A stretch of 64,000 nt of DNA. Source: VXMO01 sp965205915 (GTDB taxonomy: Bacteria > Chloroflexota > Dehalococcoidia > UBA6926). A model generated the notes under the pieces. That model was given only the letters and a program-made list of their open reading frames with translations, had not been told where the DNA came from and did not search any database. The DNA lies in NCBI GenBank assembly GCA_965205915.1, contig OZ242191.1, forward strand, positions 1,798,001 through 1,862,000. Direction: 5' to 3'. Of this stretch, positions 16,242-23,964 are shown one piece after another (the first letter of the stretch is position 1; each line of letters starts with the position of its first letter). The position numbers were made by a program, and so were the translations under genes.

Positions 16242-17021
16242 ATGCAAGACAGATATACTGCGGATATCGGCGACTATGCCAAGTACGGACTGCTTCGATG
16301 GCTCAGTAGCATGACTTCTCCAGGAAGAGAACTGAGTCTCGGTGTTCAATGGTATCGATTTGATGGAAAAGATCCTGCCACGAACGATGGCCAACGCACC
16401 GGTTATCTCAATAACCAGACCCCTACACATAGGCATCTGACTTCTTGCGACGAGGATCTTGCTGAGAAAATGAGGGCTGTTCTAAATGGTCACCGCTCCA
16501 TTCAATCCATCGAACAATCTGGAGTGCTGCCCGAAAGTACATGCTTTTTCGGTGAGGGGCTGAACTTTGACGATAATCCGTCTCACGCTCGTAGAGTGGA
16601 GCGCCGCAAGAACTGGAATGCAGAGGCGTTTAAGGGACTGGATAAACGTGATGTCATCTTTATTGATCCAGACAATGGTATTAAAGTCACAAGAGTCACT
16701 GCGACAAGCCGATTTGGTCCGAAGTACGTTTATTGCAATGAACTAAGCCAGTACTGGCAACGGGGACAGAGCCTGATTGTTTACCAACACTTTGACCGCG
16801 ACGAACAACGCATTCAGAAGAAGTCCGCGCTGCTTCGCAAAGCCTTAGGCATCGATGGCCCTGCGGGCGAGATTATGGCCCTGTCCGCATTTTCTCGCGT
16901 CTTCTTTGTGATTCCCAATACGGCGAATCCAGAGGTGGCTGAACTTCTGAGAAACCGTGTCCGCTCGTTCATGGATTCCCCGTGGGGTGAGAGCGGGCAC
17001 TTCACTTGTGTGGACTGCTAG
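16242..17021 (+). CDS. Hypothetical protein, 'DYAKYGLLRWL' type
   Basis: 259 residues. Conserved-looking blocks are DIGDYAKYGLLRWL near the N terminus, LGVQWYRFDGKDP, DVIFIDPDNGI in the middle, QSLIVYQHFDR, and ALSAFSRVFFVIPN near the C terminus. I recall this block pattern from uncharacterised proteins on phage and accessory DNA, possibly with a Rossmann-type fold because of the hydrophobic-DPDNG strand. No catalytic assignment is possible. GGGAGG lies about 8 nt upstream of ATG 16242. It follows the second duplicated segment and has somewhat lower GC than the housekeeping genes. Confidence 0.75.
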   Translation: MQDRYTADIGDYAKYGLLRWLSSMTSPGRELSLGVQWYRFDGKDPATNDGQRTGYLNNQTPTHRHLTSCDEDLAEKMRAVLNGHRSIQSIEQSGVLPESTCFFGEGLNFDDNPSHARRVERRKNWNAEAFKGLDKRDVIFIDPDNGIKVTRVTATSRFGPKYVYCNELSQYWQRGQSLIVYQHFDRDEQRIQKKSALLRKALGIDGPAGEIMALSAFSRVFFVIPNTANPEVAELLRNRVRSFMDSPWGESGHFTCVDC

Positions 17022-17050
17022 TCCAACGTTGGGGCGCCAATGAGCCCTAG

Positions 17051-17070
17051 ATTCCCGCTTTCGCGGGAAT
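17051..17070. repeat. Interspersed palindrome, family A
   Basis: Same 20-nt palindrome as 15851, between the genes at 16242 and 17121. A family B element in reverse orientation (attcctcgctgcgctcggaatgac) lies at 17353-17376. Confidence 0.85.
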
Positions 17071-17120
17071 GACGGGTGGGGGCGCGGGAAGCCGTGACGA
17101 CGCAGACAGGGGAAAACGAA

Positions 17121-17327
17121 ATGCCAGACGATCGGGGTTGCTCAGAATTATGCCCGTGTTGGGGTCAACCCTTTGAAAGACCCCGCGTGTGCCCGCTGTG
17201 TGGCCACATATTCAAGGGCAATGGCTGGGATGGTATCGACCCGCATTACAAGTCGAAGCATGAGAGAGACACGGGGATTGAATACGCCCAGTGGTGGGCC
17301 AGTATCTGTCCCGGGCACACGGGCTGA
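17121..17327 (+). CDS. Small C2H2-like zinc finger protein
   Basis: 68 residues. It contains CPCWGQ and then CPLCGHIFKGNGWDGIDPHYKSKHE, a Cys-x2-Cys followed by two histidines at finger-like spacing. AGGGGAAAACGAA precedes ATG 17121. The gene sits among interspersed repeats. It might bind nucleic acid, but the single finger gives no partner or pathway. Confidence 0.65.
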   Translation: MPDDRGCSELCPCWGQPFERPRVCPLCGHIFKGNGWDGIDPHYKSKHERDTGIEYAQWWASICPGHTG

Positions 17328-17411
17328 CCACGGCAACGCGAGTTAGTAGGCTTTAGATTCCTCGCTGCGCTCGGAATGACAGCGAAAGGTGATGAGGATA
17401 ACGGCGCTGCG

Positions 17412-18248
17412 CTAGGTGGTGGCGTGCGCCGCGTGCGCCGCCAGCAACTTCTCCCCCGCCTCCAATGGCGTGTTGGAGCCGCCTATGGGGCATTCTGCGG
17501 CTCGGCCGGGGCCGTGGTAGTCGCTGCCGCCGAGGGCTAACAGGTTGTGGTTGTCGGCTAGGGATTGGAGTTGTTGGCGTCGGTCCGGGGGGTAGAGGCC
17601 GTAGTAGACTTCTATGCCTGTCAGGCCCGCTTCGACCAGCGAGGATAGCATTTCTTCCAGGCCCGGCGTTTCGTCGGGGTGGGCCAGGACGGGTAGGCCG
17701 CCGTAGCGTCTGATCAGGCCGATCGCCTCTTCCGGCGCCATCTTGCGGCGGCCTGCGTAGGCGGGGCCATCGTTGCTGATATAGCGGTCAAACGCATCGC
17801 GGATGCTGGGGACGTGTCCCGCTTCCAGCATTGCCTGCGCGATGTGCGGGCGGCCTATCGCGCCGTCTCCCGCGATCTCCGCGACGCGCTCCCACCCAAC
17901 GGGCACACCGAGTCGTTCAAGGTTCTCCACCATTTGCATCGCGCGCCCAACGCGGTCATCGCGAAACGAAGCAAACGTCGCCTGTAACTCCGCGTTCTCG
18001 GTGTCAAAGAGGTAGCCGAGGATATGCGCCTCGCCCTCCGGCACGTCCGTCGAGACCTCGATGCCGGGGATGAGTGTAAGGCCGGGGTGCTGCGCCGCCG
18101 CCTCTCGCGCCTCTTCCAACCCCTCTGTGGAATCGTGGTCAGTCAAAGCAAGATACGTGACGCCGGCCGCGGCGGCCTGGTTGACCAACTCGGCGGGCGG
18201 CAGGATGCCGTCGGAGATCGTGGAGTGTGTGTGTAGGTCTGAACTCAT
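17412..18248 (-). CDS. PHP domain phosphoesterase (RNase AM/YciV-like)
   Basis: 278 residues. The PHP motifs are DLHTHSTISDG at the N terminus, LALTDHDSTEG, PGIEVST, a central RPHIAQAM, GLPVLAHPDE and GGSDYHG near the end. The family hydrolyses nucleoside 3',5'-bisphosphates or trims 5' ends of RNA. It is last in the recA-rny-ymdB-PHP series, and its start overlaps the ymdB stop by 4 nt (ATGA), so translation is coupled. The context with RNase Y and YmdB supports an RNA-turnover role. Confidence 0.9.
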   Translation of the reverse strand: MSSDLHTHSTISDGILPPAELVNQAAAAGVTYLALTDHDSTEGLEEAREAAAQHPGLTLIPGIEVSTDVPEGEAHILGYLFDTENAELQATFASFRDDRVGRAMQMVENLERLGVPVGWERVAEIAGDGAIGRPHIAQAMLEAGHVPSIRDAFDRYISNDGPAYAGRRKMAPEEAIGLIRRYGGLPVLAHPDETPGLEEMLSSLVEAGLTGIEVYYGLYPPDRRQQLQSLADNHNLLALGGSDYHGPGRAAECPIGGSNTPLEAGEKLLAAHAAHATT

Positions 18249-19018
18249 TGGGAATCAAAGCAATCGACGCGCCGGATGGACGTAGCAAGGCCGGTGGCAT
18301 CGTCGGTCTCGACTAAGACAGAGTTGAATCGGCTGGGGCCGTTGCCGACGTTCAGCCGAACGGGGATACCCGTCAGGAATCGCTCCAGCACGGGGCCCGG
18401 CTCGCTGCCGATGATGGAGTCGATAGCGCCGCACATGCCCAGGTCCGTCACGAACCCGGTGCCGTTGGGCAGGATGCGCGTGTCCGCCGTCGCGACGTGT
18501 GTGTGGGTTCCGGCGACGGCGCTCACCTTGCCATCAATATGCCACGCGAGCGCGCCCTTTTCGGACGTGGCCTCGGCGTGGAAGTCCACGACGATGGCAC
18601 GCGGCTGTTCACTGAGGCCTTCCAACAAGTTGTCCATTGCCGTGAACGGGTCGTCGATCTGGACGGGCATGAACGTGCGGCCCTGGAGGCTGACGACGAG
18701 TGCGCCGTTGGCCATAACCGCGCCACGGCCGGGCGCGGCCTGCGGATAGTTGAGCGGGCGCAGGACAGGTGTCTCGCTATCCATGTGCGGCATCATGTCC
18801 TTGTTGTCCCAGATGTGGTTGCCGGAGGAGATGACGTTGATGCCGGCGTCGAACAGCTCTTTGGCCACCTTGGGCGTGATGCCGAAACCGGCGGCGGAGT
18901 TCTCGCCGTTGCCAACGACGAGATCGATCTCGTGTTCATCCCGGAGGCCGGGCAGGTATTTCCTAACGGCCTGCCGTCCGGGTCGTCCAACGATGTCGCC
19001 GATCATCAGGATGCGCAT
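18245..19018 (-). CDS. ymdB: YmdB-type metallophosphoesterase
   Basis: 257 residues matching the YmdB/TIGR00282 family: MRILMIGDIVGRPGR, VGNGENSAAGFGI, SSGNHIWDNKD, VVDFHAEATSEK, GTHTHVATAD and TDLGMCG. These Asp, Asn, Glu and His residues form the dinuclear metal site. The Bacillus subtilis member acts on 2',3'-cyclic nucleotides and influences RNA metabolism and biofilm behaviour. It lies 19 nt downstream of the RNase Y gene, a very common pairing. Confidence 0.94.
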   Translation of the reverse strand: MRILMIGDIVGRPGRQAVRKYLPGLRDEHEIDLVVGNGENSAAGFGITPKVAKELFDAGINVISSGNHIWDNKDMMPHMDSETPVLRPLNYPQAAPGRGAVMANGALVVSLQGRTFMPVQIDDPFTAMDNLLEGLSEQPRAIVVDFHAEATSEKGALAWHIDGKVSAVAGTHTHVATADTRILPNGTGFVTDLGMCGAIDSIIGSEPGPVLERFLTGIPVRLNVGNGPSRFNSVLVETDDATGLATSIRRVDCFDSQ

Positions 19019-19037
19019 GGTGTGGTGGTGAGGCTCC

Positions 19038-20573
19038 TTAACGCGCGTACTCGACGGCGCGTGTCTCGCGGATAACCATGACCTTGATCTGTCCGGGGTA
19101 CTCCATGGAGTCCTGGATCTTCTTGGTCATGTCGCGTGCCATACGCATGGCGGCGAGGTCATCGACGTTTTCCGGCTGTACCATCACGCGCACTTCGCGT
19201 CCGGCCTGAATCGCATACGCTTTATCGACCCCGTCAAACCCCAGCGCGATCTGCTCCAGCGTTTCCAGCCGCTTGATGTACTGCTGGGCGCTCTCACGAC
19301 GGGCGCCGGGCCGCGCGCCGCTGATGGCGTCCGCGGCGGCGACGACAAAGGCATCCGTGCTCTTCCAGCCCTCTTCGCCGTGGTGGTCGCCAACGGCTCT
19401 TACGACGCGCTGATTGACCTTGTACCGCTCAAGCAGGTCCGCGCCGACGGCGGCGTGGGGGCCCTCAACCTCGTGGGAGAGGGCCTTGCCGATGTCATGG
19501 AGGAAACCGGCGCGGCGGCAGATATCGACGTTTGATCGCAACTCAGATGCAAGCGTGGCGGAAAGGTGCGCCGTCTCAATGCTGTGCTGGAGCACATTCT
19601 GGCCGTAGCTGTATCGGAACTTGAGGCGGCCGAGGGTCTTGACGAGGTCAGGGTGGAGGCCCTGCACGCGGGCGTCGTAGCAGGCTTCCTCGCCGGCCTT
19701 CTTGATGATCTCCTCTATCTCCTCCTGCGCCTTGACGACGAGTTCCTCGATGCGCGCGGGCTGGATGCGTCCGTCCATCACGAGACGGGAAACGGCCATG
19801 CGGGCAACCTCACGCCGCACGGGGTCAAAGGCGGAGAGCGTGACGACCTCCGGCGTATCGTCGACGATAAGGTTGACGCCCGTGGCGTTTTCAAGGGCGC
19901 GGATGTTGCGACCCTCGCGGCCGATCAGGCGGCCTTTCATTTCATCGTTGGGGAGAGCGACAACGCTTGTCGTCAGTTCGGAGACGACCTCGTTAGCGTA
20001 GCGCTGCATGGACTGCGCCATGATCTTGAAGGAACGCTCCGTGGACTCTTCCCGCACGGATTCCTCCATGTCGCGGACACGGCGGGAGGCCTCGATTGCG
20101 ATCTCGCCCTCGAGCTGGCTGAGGAGCAATTCGCGCCCCTCGTCCATGGTGAGTTGGGAGACGCGCTCGAGTTCGCGCAGGTGCTCAGAGTGGAGCTCAT
20201 CCGCCTGGGCGCGCACTTTGTCGACCGCTGCCTCCTTCTCGTTGATCTGTTCTTCACGCTTCTCGAAGTTTTCGAGGCGTCGGTCGACCTGCTCTTCCTT
20301 GCGTTGGAGGCGGCGTTCGATGCGCTGGGTTTCGGTGCGCCGTTCGCGCGCATCATGCTCGGACTCATCGCGAACGCGGATGGCCTCTTGCTGGGCGTGG
20401 AGGATAACCTCCTTGCCCTCGGCCTCTCCCTCCTCGACGCGGCGGCGGACCTCAAGGGATGCGCCGCGCAGGTTGCCGGCGGTGATCATGCGCTGCAAGA
20501 CGAATCCTGCAGCCGTGCCTGCTGCTCCGAGCGCCAGTATGAGAAATACGAACAGGATGGGATTGATGGTCAT
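19038..20573 (-). CDS. rny: Ribonuclease Y
   Basis: 511 residues, normal length. An N-terminal membrane helix (ILFVFLILALGAAGTAAGFVL) is followed by a long charged coiled coil (about 30-190), a KH domain with GREGRN, and an HD domain with HD in FLHDIGKAL and a distal GDHHGEEG. It is the endonuclease that starts mRNA decay at the membrane. GGAGGAG lies 7 nt upstream of ATG 20573. It is followed by ymdB. Confidence 0.97.
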   Translation of the reverse strand: MTINPILFVFLILALGAAGTAAGFVLQRMITAGNLRGASLEVRRRVEEGEAEGKEVILHAQQEAIRVRDESEHDARERRTETQRIERRLQRKEEQVDRRLENFEKREEQINEKEAAVDKVRAQADELHSEHLRELERVSQLTMDEGRELLLSQLEGEIAIEASRRVRDMEESVREESTERSFKIMAQSMQRYANEVVSELTTSVVALPNDEMKGRLIGREGRNIRALENATGVNLIVDDTPEVVTLSAFDPVRREVARMAVSRLVMDGRIQPARIEELVVKAQEEIEEIIKKAGEEACYDARVQGLHPDLVKTLGRLKFRYSYGQNVLQHSIETAHLSATLASELRSNVDICRRAGFLHDIGKALSHEVEGPHAAVGADLLERYKVNQRVVRAVGDHHGEEGWKSTDAFVVAAADAISGARPGARRESAQQYIKRLETLEQIALGFDGVDKAYAIQAGREVRVMVQPENVDDLAAMRMARDMTKKIQDSMEYPGQIKVMVIRETRAVEYAR

Positions 20574-20650
20574 GGTGTTTCTCCTCCGATGTTGTAGGGG
20601 GTGTGCGGCGGTGGGTAGTCCGCCGGATTATGCGCGGTCGGCGCGAGCAG

Positions 20651-20676
20651 AGAGCGGCGCCGCGCGGCGCCGCTCT
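20651..20676. other. Perfect GC-rich palindrome between recA and rny
   Basis: 26-nt perfect palindrome with 13-nt arms (agagcggcgccgc / gcggcgccgctct). No T-run follows on either strand. It could be an mRNA processing or stabilising hairpin upstream of rny, or a protein-binding site. Confidence 0.6.
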
Positions 20677-20700
20677 TCCATGTATTCGTGAACGAAAGAC

Positions 20701-20735
20701 AAAGAAAAAGGGGCGCGATGGTCTCGCAGCCCCTT
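20701..20735 (-). terminator. Intrinsic terminator of recA
   Basis: On the minus strand, aaggggc then gcga form a stem with tcgc and gccccttt around the loop gacca, followed by a TTTTTCTTT run. It starts about 29 nt after the recA stop. It would separate recA from rny transcription, at least in part. Confidence 0.8.
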
Positions 20736-20763
20736 GTATTCGTATATGGATTTGAGCGTGGAG

Positions 20764-21867
20764 TCAGGTGACTTCCTCGGTTTCGTCGTCAGGGGATGTA
20801 GGGGCAGGGCCTTTGGTTTTGCCGTTCTGCGAGGCCTCGTTGGCGCGAATTTCCTGTTCAAGGGCGGTGGCTATCTCCGTGTTGGACTGCAGGAATGCCT
20901 TGGCATTCTCCCGGCCCTGGCCGAGACGTACTTCACCGTATGAGTAGAATGCCCCCGTTTTCTTGAGGAAACCGGTCTGCGCGCCGAGGTCAACAAGATC
21001 GGCCTCGCGGCTGATGCCATGCCCGAACATGATGTCAAACTCGGCGACACGGAAGGGCGGGGCCATCTTGTTCTTGACCACGCGCGCGCGCAGGTGCAAC
21101 CCCACGCTCTCCGTCCCCTGTTTGATGGTTTCCATACGTCTCAAATCAATCCGAATCGACGCGTAGAATTTCAACGCGCGTCCGCCGGGGGTGACTTCGG
21201 GGCTGCCGAAAAGGACACCGACCTTCTCACGGATCTGGTTGATAAAGATTACCGCCGTCTTCGAACGATGGGTTGTTCCAGTCAGTTTTCGCAGGGCTTG
21301 AGACATCAGGCGGGCTTGCAGACCCACATGCACATCTCCCATGTGCCCTTCAATCTCGGCCTTCGGCACCAGCGCCGCGACGCTATCGATGACGATGGCA
21401 TCTACGGCCGCGCTTCGCACAAGCGCCTCCGTGATGTCCAGCGCCTGCTCCGCGTGGTCCGGCTGTGAGATCAGCAGATCATCCACGTTGATGCCGCAGG
21501 CGGCGGCATACGTGGGGTCCATGGCGTGTTCGGCGTCGATATACGCGACAGTGCCGCCCTGGTGTTGCGCGCTTGCGATGACGTGCTGCGCCAGGGTGGA
21601 TTTGCCGGACGATTCCGCGCCGTAGATCTCCGTGATGCGTCCCCGCGGGATGCCGCCGATGCCAACCGCGAGGTCAAGCGAAAGGGAGCCGGTCGGGATG
21701 ACATCCACGTCAAAGCGCCCAGGCGAATCGCCGAAACGCATGAGGGAGCCCTTGCCGAAGCTGCGCTCGATCAGCGTCAGCGCCTGTTCGAGTGCCTTTT
21801 CCTTCTCGGTCACCATTTTTTCCGCGCTTTTTGTGGCCGTGCTTTTTGTGACTGTTGCAACTGTCAT
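20764..21867 (-). CDS. recA: Recombinase RecA
   Basis: 367 residues. Walker A GAESSGKST, Walker B region VIDSVAALVP, the L1/L2 loop regions (GDVHVGLQARLMSQALRKL, INQIREKVGVLFGSPE) and the C-terminal GRENAKAFL are all present. It forms filaments on single-stranded DNA for homologous recombination and triggers LexA self-cleavage. ATG 21867 is preceded by GGGAGGA. SOS box-like sequences lie 44-71 nt upstream, so LexA control is likely. Confidence 0.98.
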   Translation of the reverse strand: MTVATVTKSTATKSAEKMVTEKEKALEQALTLIERSFGKGSLMRFGDSPGRFDVDVIPTGSLSLDLAVGIGGIPRGRITEIYGAESSGKSTLAQHVIASAQHQGGTVAYIDAEHAMDPTYAAACGINVDDLLISQPDHAEQALDITEALVRSAAVDAIVIDSVAALVPKAEIEGHMGDVHVGLQARLMSQALRKLTGTTHRSKTAVIFINQIREKVGVLFGSPEVTPGGRALKFYASIRIDLRRMETIKQGTESVGLHLRARVVKNKMAPPFRVAEFDIMFGHGISREADLVDLGAQTGFLKKTGAFYSYGEVRLGQGRENAKAFLQSNTEIATALEQEIRANEASQNGKTKGPAPTSPDDETEEVT

Positions 21868-21910
21868 GATACCATTCCTCCCGTTGTCACGCTCACTATC
21901 CGAGACCGAG

Positions 21911-21938
21911 CGAACGCATGTCCCACGAACGCTTGTTC
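21911..21938 (-). promoter_or_regulatory. Tandem SOS (LexA/DinR) boxes upstream of recA
   Basis: CGAACGCTTGTTC at 21926-21938 fits the Gram-positive-type LexA box CGAAC-N4-GTTC. A second, imperfect box, cgaacgcatgtcc, lies at 21911-21923, 15 nt apart centre to centre. The region also overlaps a weak minus-strand promoter, GGGACA-N18-GATAGT. Confidence 0.75.
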
Positions 21939-22032
21939 AGTACGATAGCACGAGTGCGGGGGAATGGTAAACTTTTTCGAGCATTCTGCGCCGAATCGGC
22001 GAAAAGCCACTGAGATCGGGAGGAAAAATTTC

Positions 22033-22929
22033 ATGGGCGACTACGAAAACGTGTTGTATGAGCGGCAGGGCAAGGGCGTGGTCATCACGCTGAATCGCCC
22101 CGCGCAGATGAACGCATTCAACCAGGGACTGCGCGGAGACGTGCATGCCGCGTTCGATGAGGCTGAGCAGGACCCGGACGTCCGGTACATCATCCTGACG
22201 GGCGCGGGCCGCGCATTCAGCGCCGGCGCGGATCTGTCACTCGGCGCGGGCGGCGGCAACTCGGAAACCGTCTGGCCGTATGGCTTGCAAGAGGGGCAGT
22301 CCGCCGCAGCGTTCCTGGATCAGTGGCGCACGCAGGACAGGGCTGGCATCCGCCGGCTCATGCACATGTGGGATCTGACGACGCCGATCATCGGCGCGAT
22401 TAATGGCTGGGCGCTCGCATGGGGCTCCTGGTACGCGCTGACGACGCATATCACCATCGCATCCGAGAACGCGGTGTTCGGGCAGCCGGAGATTCGTCAC
22501 ATATCCAACACGAACTTCATCTGGACGCTGCTGGCCGGTTACAAGAACGCGCTGCGCTACGGCCTGACGGGCGACCACATCGACGCGCAGGAGGCGCTAC
22601 GCATCGGCTTAGTTAACAAGGTGGTGCCGCACGACGATCTGATGGATGAGTGCATCAACGTCGGCGAGCGCATCGCGCTGGTGAGCCCTGAGACAGTGAA
22701 GATCAACCTGGCCGTCGCGACGCAGGGCCTGAACATGATGGGATTCCACAACGCGTGGAACCTGAACGCGGAACTGTCCGCGCTGGCGCACACGTCACAG
22801 CGAGAGGACTACAAGAAGCGCATGGACGATGCGGCCAAGACGGGCGGCCTGCGCGCCTACCTGCAAGAGCGTGACGGCCCCTTCCAGCCGGAGCCGTTCG
22901 GCCCAAGGTCAGCCGCCGCGCGGGACTAA
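22033..22929 (+). CDS. Enoyl-CoA hydratase/isomerase family protein
   Basis: 298 residues of the crotonase fold. The opening VVITLNRPAQMNAFN and GAGRAFSAGADLSLG supply the first oxyanion-hole region; NGWALAWGSWYAL takes the place of the usual GGG-E-A segment, so the second part of the active site is atypical. The substrate is some acyl-CoA and cannot be named. It is divergent from recA. ATG 22033 was chosen over 21964 because GGGAGG lies 9 nt upstream. A close paralogue lies at 45770-46672. Confidence 0.9.
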   Translation: MGDYENVLYERQGKGVVITLNRPAQMNAFNQGLRGDVHAAFDEAEQDPDVRYIILTGAGRAFSAGADLSLGAGGGNSETVWPYGLQEGQSAAAFLDQWRTQDRAGIRRLMHMWDLTTPIIGAINGWALAWGSWYALTTHITIASENAVFGQPEIRHISNTNFIWTLLAGYKNALRYGLTGDHIDAQEALRIGLVNKVVPHDDLMDECINVGERIALVSPETVKINLAVATQGLNMMGFHNAWNLNAELSALAHTSQREDYKKRMDDAAKTGGLRAYLQERDGPFQPEPFGPRSAAARD

Positions 22930-22956
22930 CCTCAACGGCCTTCGACGAGTCGACTG

Positions 22957-22995
22957 CGCCCCCACCGTGTTTACGGTGGGGGCGTTTTTTCTATT
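22957..22995 (+). terminator. Strong intrinsic terminator after the ECH gene
   Basis: A perfect 12-bp stem cgcccccaccgt / acggtgggggcg with loop gttt, followed by ttttttct. It begins 28 nt after the stop codon. Confidence 0.93.
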
Positions 22996-23065
22996 CCGAT
23001 GCTCACTGTCGGCGGATGGCGAGTATATTGGAAAGTAAGGAGATTTCGAGAATTGTAAGGATTAT

Positions 23066-23081
23066 GACACGTCACAGTGTC
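23066..23081. promoter_or_regulatory. Inverted repeat, possible operator of the AbrB/VapC module
   Basis: GACAC-N6-GTGTC, ending 12 nt before the antitoxin start. Antitoxins of this type usually repress their own operon by binding such sites. Binding is inferred from position only. Confidence 0.5.
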
Positions 23082-23093
23082 GAGGGGGTTGAG

Positions 23094-23339
23094 ATGGAAG
23101 AATCAAAAGTCACGTCCAAGGGACAGACGACCATTCCCAAGAAGGTGCGGGAGGCAATGTCCATCAAGCCCGGCGATACGCTGCGGTACGTGGTTGATGG
23201 CAATGTATTGCTCGTCCTGCCGGTTCGCCCGGTAAGCGAGCTCTTCGGCAGTCTCAAATACGATGGTCCGCCGAAGACTCTGGAAGAAATGGAGCAAGGC
23301 ATCACGGAAGCGGTCACGGAAAGGGCCATGCGCCGGTGA
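23094..23339 (+). CDS. AbrB/MazE-type antitoxin (VapB role)
   Basis: 81 residues with the swapped-hairpin AbrB DNA-binding domain at the N terminus: SKVTSKGQTTIPKKVREAMSI, then KPGDTLRYVVDG. The C-terminal tail (LKYDGPPKTLEEMEQG) is where such antitoxins bind their toxin. ATG 23094 has AGGGGG 6 nt upstream; an upstream in-frame ATG at 23016 is less likely. Its stop overlaps the GTG of the PIN toxin gene by 4 nt. Confidence 0.92.
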   Translation: MEESKVTSKGQTTIPKKVREAMSIKPGDTLRYVVDGNVLLVLPVRPVSELFGSLKYDGPPKTLEEMEQGITEAVTERAMRR

Positions 23340-23734
23340 TCAGTATCGACACCAACATCCTGGTTCGCAGCATCGTAGAGGACGATGCCCAACAGGCCGA
23401 GGCAGCTCAGTCATTCCTGCAAGCCCTGACACCCGAGAACCGGGGTTTCATCTGTCGGGAGGTTGTCCTCGAAACTGCCTGGGTGCTTTATCGTACCTAC
23501 CGCTTTTCACGGGAACAGGTCTCAGTAGAGTTGCTCGCGTTTACTACCAGAGATAACTTCGTGGTGGAAACGGGTGATGACGTGGCGCGGTCGGCCAGAC
23601 GATTCGGTGAGGGTAATGACGATTTCTCCGATCTGATGATTCTGGAGGCGTCGCGGAGGATGGACGCCCTGCCGCTGTACACGTTTGATCGCAGGCTCTC
23701 CCGCATGGAGGGGGCGGCGCTGGTGGGAGCCTAA
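23336..23734 (+). CDS. vapC: VapC-type PIN domain ribonuclease toxin
   Basis: 132 residues starting at GTG 23336. The PIN acidic residues are seen in ISIDTNILVR (Asp5), VVLETAWVL (Glu), DDFSDLMILEAS (Asp) and TFDRRLS (Asp). The enzyme likely cuts tRNA or rRNA when not held by its AbrB-type antitoxin. The gene overlaps the antitoxin gene (GTGA). Copies of its last 24 codons recur at 25806 and, in decayed form, at 26470. Confidence 0.92.
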   Translation: MISIDTNILVRSIVEDDAQQAEAAQSFLQALTPENRGFICREVVLETAWVLYRTYRFSREQVSVELLAFTTRDNFVVETGDDVARSARRFGEGNDDFSDLMILEASRRMDALPLYTFDRRLSRMEGAALVGA

Positions 23735-23759
23735 GCCCACGGTTGTGCATAAGAGGCGG

Positions 23760-23788
23760 TTGACACGAGGCACAACGGTAAGTAGAAA
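23760..23788 (+). promoter_or_regulatory. Promoter downstream of vapC
   Basis: TTGACA at 23760-23765, 17 nt, then TAGAAA at 23783-23788. A homologous promoter follows the vapC remnant at 25806-25877. It could drive the LRR lipoprotein gene. Confidence 0.5.
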
Positions 23789-23838
23789 GGAGGCAGTCGG
23801 CGGGGTTCGGGAACCCGGACGATCCGGACGGAGGGCAA

Positions 23839-23964
23839 GTGACCGACCACCCCAGGAACGCGTCGCTATCCATCATGAGCAGCGACTATACGGATTGCAC
23901 ACGCTACTGCGAACCGCAGGCCTATGACATCGTCGCCTTGATGGCGAACTATCAGTCGCGGTGA
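23839..23964 (+). CDS. Small open frame coupled to the LRR lipoprotein gene (possible gene remnant)
   Basis: 41 codons from GTG 23839, with GGAGGG just upstream, ending in TGA that overlaps the GTG of the next gene (GTGA). The peptide contains two cysteines and ends in YDIVALMANYQSR, a phrase like the C-terminal end of matrixin-type peptidases (compare YDxxALxxLY). It may therefore be a remnant of a peptidase gene that now works only as a translational leader. Confidence 0.35.
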   Translation: MTDHPRNASLSIMSSDYTDCTRYCEPQAYDIVALMANYQSR

